A stretch of DNA of 6,329 nt from JAZNQN01 sp045656005 (GTDB lineage: Bacteria; Bacillota; Clostridia; UMGS1883; UMGS1540), in contig JAZOQG010000065.1 of assembly GCA_045656005.1 (NCBI GenBank), positions 1 through 6,329 of the forward strand, read 5' to 3'. The position numbers were made by a program, and so were the translations under genes. The notes beneath the pieces were generated by a model that was not told where the DNA came from, made no database searches, and saw nothing but the letters and a program-made list of their open reading frames with translations. Positions 6,093-6,329 of this stretch are shown here, one piece after another (the stretch's first letter is position 1; each line of letters begins with the position of its first letter).

Positions 6093-6179
6093 TCTTTTTT
6101 GTAAAAAAACTAAAACGGATATTTTTTGTACCTTTGTCAATAATAATCTTTAGAAAAAACTGTGTGTAACTAAAAGATA

Positions 6180-6185
6180 TATAAT
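6180..6185 (+). promoter_or_regulatory. Possible -10 box for the rightward DUF421 gene
   Basis: A perfect TATAAT lies 30 nt before the rightward ATG. The sequence 17 nt upstream (AAACTG, 6157-6162) is a poor -35 and there is no extended -10 TG, so the assignment rests on the -10 match and position only. Confidence 0.35.
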
Positions 6186-6215
6186 AATGTAGAAACTCAT
6201 AACAAGGAGCAAAAA

Positions 6216-6329
6216 ATGACTTTAGCATTTATAAGAACAATTATTCTATATATTTCCGTAATGGTTGCAATAAGAATTATGGGTAAAAGACAAATAGGTG
6301 AACTTCAGCCAAGTGAACTTGTTATAACC
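6216..6329 (+). CDS. DUF421 / YetF-like membrane protein (N-terminal part)
   Basis: The first 38 codons are in the window and the frame runs off the right edge. The start is ATG at 6216 with AAGGAG (6204-6209) and a 6-nt spacer. A hydrophobic segment (about residues 4-19) is followed by RIMGKRQIGELQPSELVIT, which is the hallmark N-terminal stretch of the DUF421 family (YetF and relatives of Bacillus). These are small multi-pass membrane proteins with a C-terminal cytoplasmic domain and no settled function. It is transcribed away from the binding protein gene from a shared 181-bp intergenic region and has no obvious functional link to the importer. Confidence 0.85.
   Translation, partial: MTLAFIRTIILYISVMVAIRIMGKRQIGELQPSELVIT

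Noticed and set aside
6112..6140. A perfect TTGACA (-35) on the minus strand at 6140-6135 upstream of the binding protein gene
   Set aside because: No acceptable -10 lies 15-19 nt downstream (CGTTTT, CCGTTT or GTTTTA at those spacings). The TTGCAT-17-TATAAT pair closer to the gene is far better.

Overview
The window is an AT-rich, tightly packed bacterial segment. Strong AAGGAG-type ribosome binding sites, sigma-A-like promoters, a CGC-lipobox transport lipoprotein and the adjacent prmA-rsmE pair point to a low-GC Firmicute. It is most likely an anaerobic member of the Clostridia; the species cannot be named from this sequence.

Almost everything reads leftward on the minus strand. In transcription order: a polar amino acid ABC importer solute-binding lipoprotein (6034-5279); a 323-bp gene-free spacer rich in stem-loops, with a terminator-like hairpin (5278-4956); the importer permease (4955-4239); its ATPase (4249-3509, start reassigned to a GTG); a MATE-family efflux protein (3506-2139); a short thioredoxin (2124-1834, start reassigned); the ribosomal protein L11 methyltransferase PrmA (1831-857); and the 16S rRNA m3U1498 methyltransferase RsmE (853-137). 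The last six genes are separated by only 2 to 14 nt or overlap, so they look like one operon. A clear promoter (94-122) then starts another leftward gene. Only 16 codons of it are visible, and they encode a signal peptide very like that of the first binding protein. At the right edge, divergently on the plus strand, lies the start of a DUF421/YetF-like membrane protein (6216 to the window end).

Functionally the block joins amino acid uptake (binding protein, permease, ATPase), a multidrug/metabolite exporter, thiol redox (thioredoxin) and two translation-apparatus methyltransferases. All the coding genes belong to well-known families. The least explained part is the spacer at 4956-5278. It contains a perfect 10-bp inverted repeat enclosing two hairpins, then a second nested stem and a strong 13-bp hairpin. 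It separates the binding protein from its permease. It could be a structured 3' UTR/leader with an attenuator, or a dispersed repeat inserted in the operon. No phage, IS transposase, CRISPR array, tRNA or rRNA was seen.
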